Shown one piece after another: positions 58,856 to 64,000 of a stretch of DNA of 64,000 nt. The notes under the pieces were generated by a model that was given only the letters and a program-made list of their open reading frames with translations, was not told the DNA's origin and ran no database searches. A program made the position numbers and the translations under genes. The DNA comes from Emydura subglobosa. Taxonomy: Eukaryota > Chordata > Testudines > Chelidae. Each line of letters opens with the position of its first letter. Within the stretch, counting starts at the first letter, position 1. The stretch is from positions 31,541,563-31,605,562 of the forward strand of contig ML679962.1 of NCBI GenBank assembly GCA_007922225.1, given 5' to 3'.

Positions 58856-61800
58856 ATTAAATGATTTGACAATGTCCCTTTAATGAAGGAATCCTGACAC
58901 TGCCATTCAGATCACTTAAAAACACTCCAAAGTAATGAGCTTCCTAAACATCAGATATTGCTTAATGAAAGTCACAAGTATTTGAATTAATAATAAAAGA
59001 GAATTTTTATTTCAGATATTATGAAGCCTTCCACTATGGATCTATGGTAGTTTTGGTGTAATATAGCTAATGCTTTCCATTCCGTATTTTGTTCACTTCA
59101 TAGAGCTTGTAACCACTTTCAAAGTGCCTTAGACATCAGTCATTCTGAATGTGAAATGCCCATTAAATTCAGTGGGTGCCTTGATAGGGGAATGATGGTC
59201 CAAACAGCTTTATTGCTATGGTGCGTTATGGAAGGCTCTTGCACACATTATTCATAGAGCTTGTTAACTGATGTAGAGTCATATCCTGCTTTTGCTAACT
59301 GCACATGCAACTCCTGTTGAAATCACAGGTTTTTTAACATGGATGGAGGGCAGTGTACAGCCTTAAATGCTTATCTATACTGGGACACTTAAGTCTTATG
59401 ATCAGTTTTTCATGATTGTTGACTTTACTGCTAATGATGTTGCTATACTTCAGGCAGTGATAAAGAGAATCAACTGTCAGGGTGCATTAACTGAAACTTC
59501 TTCATATTATGATGCTCTATCTGCTTCTTGGGATTGACTCAGCATTTAAATTAAACTTTAAAACTCAAACCTCTTAAAAATAAAATTGAAGTGGAAGTGC
59601 TGCACTTGTTTGCTCTAGTTTATAAGACTATATGAATCATGCTGTCAGTTTTCTATTTGGGCTGCTGGCACTAGATAGCTTTCATGTTTAAAGACTACTT
59701 TGAAACCTTGAAAATCTTCCTTGTAGTTATTGTATGTCCTGATAATTTGGTGACAAAATGAAAACAGGTTGAGCCAGTAAAACCATGTTATGTTTTTGCT
59801 GGATTGTTCTTTTAGACCTGGGCTGTGATTGTATGTTTGCATAATTTCAATTATTTAGAGATAGAGTGAGGAAGAGAGATCTAAGCACTGCTGCTCATGT
59901 TTTTTTCCTATACTGAGACCCAGACTAGAAAAATGATGTTTAAATTCTGAGATACTGAAGGGACTAAGTGCTTCTCTCTGGAGTAATAGGAAGAAAAGCC
60001 ATTTCCAATTTCTGATGACATTTCTTCTGAGGAGAAGCCACTTGTCCTAATATTGATCTTGGAAGCGTGCAAAAGTGCATTGGGTATTGTGCAACTGGCC
60101 AAACAGTCTAAATGTATATACCGCAAATACCTGGGGGAAGATTAACATTGTTTACTATAAACCACAAAGTGTGTGACAGACGCCTAGCAGGTTGTTAATG
60201 TGCATTAACGAACTGGATCAATTCTGACTAATTGCCAGCCAGGAGTTTGGAAAACCAAAAGCAAGAAAACCCCCAAAGTATCTACCTCAGATTTTATACA
60301 AGACTCCTTTTGCAGAAGGTCAGGAATTTGGTAGTTTGCTTATTGATAGTACTATGCAGATGTCTAGTCATTGTGAGTGTTTAATAAAGCTGCTAACTCT
60401 TTCAATTTCTATTAAGTCATAGTATATTAAATCAAGGCTATCAGAAATGGGAAGCACAAGTTGTGAATGCCATGGAATAAATTTAGAGTAGAGTAGGGAG
60501 AAAAATTCCTGAAGAAACTCCAAAACAGAGTATTTTGGCCAGATTTTTTTTTAAACAAATCTGAGCTCACCAGTGTTTCCACAAAAGTTAGTGATTTTGT
60601 GGTGAATTTGAAAGTGTGGGCCTTCACATTTTTTTAGAGGAAAGCTTAAACTCTACAGAAACTGAAGGGACAACCAGGAGAGTGGTTGGACAGTGCATCA
60701 ACAGATTTCATCTGACCCCTGTTCAGTTTAGATTGAGGACTTCAAGTTGTTCTTGCTAGCAATGAGTAACAAGCCATCCTGTCCTCCACTCGATGCTCAT
60801 ATGGGTGGCCCATAGTAATGGCACCACAGCATCCTTATACATGGCACCTACTGACTCAATAGATGGAGCCACATTTTCACTCTTACTTTAATTGGGCCTT
60901 AAAAGTCAGTTAAACATCTAAGGATCAAATGCCTGCATGCAATCAATGACTTCTGTTACTTTTGAATCCAAGTTACACTAATTGTGCTCATATTTAAAGT
61001 CCCACAAATGTAACAGCCCCCCAGAATCCAGATAAACTCTAAAATGTGTGGCATGAGCTCTGGAAGACACTTCTTCCCAAAGCTGTGTGAGAGCATTGCT
61101 GAGCATAAAATGGCTGATGGACTATCAGGGACTGATTCAAAGACTATTTAAAGACCCCCATTTGCCTTCAGTTGCCTAAACATTTCTAATGGTCCCCAAA
61201 AAGCAGAAGGATTTTGAACTATTTGTAAAGGAATCATCTGCATGTTTGTATATAATCACTAATTGTCACCGAAGCCAGAAATACTTAAGGGCACATGGGC
61301 ATAGATGGAATAAATTAGACAACAACAAAGAGATTCAAAGTTCCTTGATTGAGTTTTGTCATTTCAGCAGACGGCAATTAGTTATAAAATTGGGAGAAAT
61401 CCTTCCACGTTCATATTTGCAGGGAATTTCTTCAACAGCTATCGCAGACTGTAAGCTTGATTCAGGAGAGACTGGTTAATAAATGTGACAACCCCATCAG
61501 CTCTCACTTTTTGTATGTAAACTCCTGAAACCTCACTGCTGCCTGATCATATTTTCCATTTTTTTGGACTGAGACTGTTAGCGTCAGACATGGCAATATA
61601 AATTGTTATGTAGGTTTCTATTCGTCTAATCAACCCATTATTTAGTTGTTAAATTCAAATCTTACAAGGTTATATTGCGAGTTTAACGCGTGAATTTGGC
61701 CAATGTGACTAGAAGGCTGGAGGTCTTTGATTTTGTTCTAATGAGAAGGTGTCTTTGAGCTAGTGAGCAATGGCTTATAAAAAAGCAGTGTCTGTTCTGG

Positions 61801-62644
61801 GTGTTTGGTGAAGTAAATAAGAAAATAATCTGAATTCTGTCCCAGTCCACAGCAAATTAAATGAAGGTGGTTCTAGCCTTTTCCATTAGAAATTGAAATA
61901 AACACTCAATCCCTTGGTGTGTTTAGCATACAAAATAGGGATGCTGCTGTCCAAAGATGTAATAGCCCAAATTTATCATTAACATAACCAGAGGTAACAA
62001 GTTGGCAAGAAGATGGATGCAAGTGGGTGTTTGTGTTTTGCGCAGCAGGGGAAGGAAAGGATGTGAGGGAGTCAGGGTCTGAATCTCCTCATTCTCAGAG
62101 GGGATCTGCATCATCCTGGGCCTTGGCTGGAGTGACTTTGGGGCAGTGATCCTTAAGGCATCATATGTCAGCTGAACATAGCTATGGCACAGCCTCCAGG
62201 AGCCGGAGCACAGCAGAGATTCTGATCCTCAATGTACAGTATTTGATAGATTTATTTGTATTGTCATGACTGCCAAAGAGATAAGGAAATTCTGGACTTA
62301 TGCAATGTGTTATTTCCTTGCTGGGGAAGAAATAAAGTGCAAGCAGATACTTAGTTTAGTATCCTATTGTGTTCTGCACTTATTAACAATCCACAGATAG
62401 CTTGAGCAATGAGGAATAATGAAAAGCAGCAGCAAAGCTTACTGATCAAAGACCTCCAGAAAGCAACTGTGTTCAACTCCCAGTCAATAAAAGGCCCCTC
62501 CACCCTACAAATGTGACTTGAGTCAAAAGACTAAGTTTCAGCTCAGTCAGTTGTCTTGACCTGGTTGCAATATTCAATGAATGGTGTATTTTAATTAGGT
62601 CAGAGACTTGGACATGCTTGGTTGCAGAACACAGTTAAAACATA
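58856..62644. other. Long non-coding stretch, no gene recognised
   Basis: Few repeats are visible. Frames of up to 96 codons occur (61189-61479 plus strand), without motifs. Some of this could be conserved non-coding DNA, but that cannot be judged from one sequence. Confidence 0.4.
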
Positions 62645-62880
62645 GGCCAGGTCTACAAACTTACATCGGTATACCTACGTTGCTCAGGGGTATGAAAAAT
62701 ACGTAGTTATACTGATCTAGTGCAGACAGCGCTATGTCGACAGGAAAGCTTCTCCCGTCGACATGGCTACCACCTCTCGGGGAGGTGGATTAACTACACT
62801 GATAGGGCAATCGGTGTAGTAGCATCTTCACTAAAGCACTACAGCAGTGCCGCTGTAGCATTGTACATAAAGACAAGCCC
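62645..62880. mobile_element. MITE of the ggccaggtctaca family
   Basis: The left end is ggccaggtctacaaacttac. The right end, read inward, is gggcttgtctttatgtaca, giving an imperfect inverted terminus. Internal inverted words include atgtcgacagga/ctcccgtcgacat around aaagcttct. ATA occurs on both sides (acATA|ggcc ... gccc|ATAgtt), a possible 3-bp target duplication. Non-coding, 236 bases. Closely resembles a turtle MITE that I recall with ggggaggtggattaactac, which is present here at about 62780-62798. Confidence 0.8.
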
Positions 62881-64000
62881 ATAGTTAGGAACTGCTGGAA
62901 TCACGTCATACTAGGATTATAGTCAACCATATAATAACCAGGGACACCTAACTCAGTGGTATTTGTAGCCTAAAGGGCTCTTCATTTTCTGCTTCTCTCT
63001 GAAATATTTTCCTACTGCTATGTTTACAACACCTATAACCCATTAAAATATTGTTGTAAGCAATTGGGTGGTCAGTCAGGGTCATACCTTAGTCGTGTTA
63101 TGCAGCTAATCAAAGCCACCTTTGTTTTGGATATTTTTGGCTCAAAATGGACCTTGTTTTTTATTGTAGTATTTCAAAGAAACCTCTGCATTTGAGGTGA
63201 GAGATCCAAATACACACACACAGTCTTCTCCATGCTGGTATGGGCATGTCTGTGTTCCTCTGTGCCTCATCCACATGTTTGAGCTTCATTTTTAATTTTC
63301 CTTTCCTTCACATTTATCCTTCTATGGGGATGGACGTGAATGCCACAGCACTGCTTGTACTATTGCTTTCCTTTCCGTTATTTGATGTTAGAGAATGTAC
63401 CTTGTGACAAGCTATTAAAGACTTTCCTTCCTAAAGTAAATTAACAGGACAATATATTAATTAGGAATCTGAGACTGTTTTTTGCTAGAAACGGAATGTT
63501 GAGTTAGGTGAGTCATTAGATTGATTTAACATGCAGAGATGATTTTAATTTTTAACATTATATTATGACTTTGAAATGTAGAAGTCTTGGAGTGTTCTGG
63601 CTAGATTACTGATTACCAACATTTTTAGCAGGTAGGGATTTGTCAGTTGGGCTTTTTCTGTAATGGCTCTGTCAAATTAATTAAAAATACAAGATACGAA
63701 ATGACAAGATTATTTATAAAAACAAACCATGCTCGCATGCAATAGATCTGTATAACTGGCCTTGAAGAGAAGCTGCAGCACAGTAAATAGAAAATATGGC
63801 TATGCTATAGCAAAGCGTTTAATTTATATAAGCTCCCTCAGAAGTTCCTGAAATATCCATTCCTTGAAGAAAAAGGTTTTCTGTTTTAGATCTCTACTCT
63901 ATCTGGCCTGTGAGAATGTCAGAGGTTTTGGTTCACTTGGAGTTTCATGTGAACCTTTCTTTGCTTCATATTAGTTGACACACCTTGAATTCCACACTTG
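62881..64000. other. AT-rich non-coding stretch to the window end
   Basis: No gene and no recognised repeat. The part at about 63400-63720 is AT-rich and free of visible repeats. Confidence 0.45.

Noticed and set aside
61189..61479. 96-codon plus-strand frame as an exon
   Set aside because: No similarity I recognise, and no clear splice signals that would define it.
1..64000. CRISPR array, operon, prophage or other prokaryotic system
   Set aside because: No regularly spaced direct repeats, no tightly packed genes and no ribosome-binding context; the repeats are those of a sauropsid vertebrate.

Overview
The window looks like non-coding DNA of a land vertebrate, most probably a turtle; a crocodilian is the second choice. 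Nothing bacterial or viral in layout is visible. The base composition is AT-rich and CpG-poor. Open frames are short, and the longest ones are either retrotransposon remains or chance. The repeats point to a sauropsid: CR1 LINEs with long 3' ends, CORE/MIR-type SINEs with an L2-like tail, short palindromic elements built on motifs such as ttacactggtgtaa, and MITEs starting ggccaggtct. Repeat family names come from recall, not from a database search. I found no exon of a known protein-coding gene and no functional tRNA or rRNA, so the window is intergenic or lies inside a large intron.

Layout. 1-11 kb: mostly unique AT-rich DNA with an inverted-repeat hairpin element (1534-1701), small palindromic repeats and microsatellites. 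11.4-12.5 kb: an inverted pair of tRNA-like modules, then a retroelement-like repeat. 13.2-15.6 kb: a decayed CR1 LINE on the minus strand. 15.9-31 kb: unique DNA with CORE-SINEs, a tRNA-headed repeat, a CpG-dense MITE (18229-18514), an LTR-like repeat (24.3-25.0 kb), a family of A/T-rich repeats and a CR1 3' piece (27.7 kb). 32.1-37.1 kb: an LTR-like repeat followed by a long, broken I-group LINE on the minus strand. That LINE shows traces of endonuclease, reverse transcriptase, RNase H and a C-terminal Cys/His segment. It is split by a 414-bp hAT-like MITE flanked by an 8-bp target duplication. 37.3-45.3 kb: three more minus-strand CR1 pieces, one plus-strand CR1 piece, and a second copy of the same MITE. 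47.6-50.6 kb: a cluster of LTR-like repeats. 50.6-64 kb: mostly unique DNA with MIR/CORE-SINE remnants, a (TTTTA)n tract and a ggccaggtct MITE at 62.6 kb.

These elements do not work together as a system; they are independent, mostly dead insertions. The most informative part is 32.9-37.1 kb. There the order of events can be read: an RNase H-bearing LINE inserted first, and a non-autonomous DNA transposon then landed in its RT thumb region. I did not find an undescribed biological system and do not claim one.
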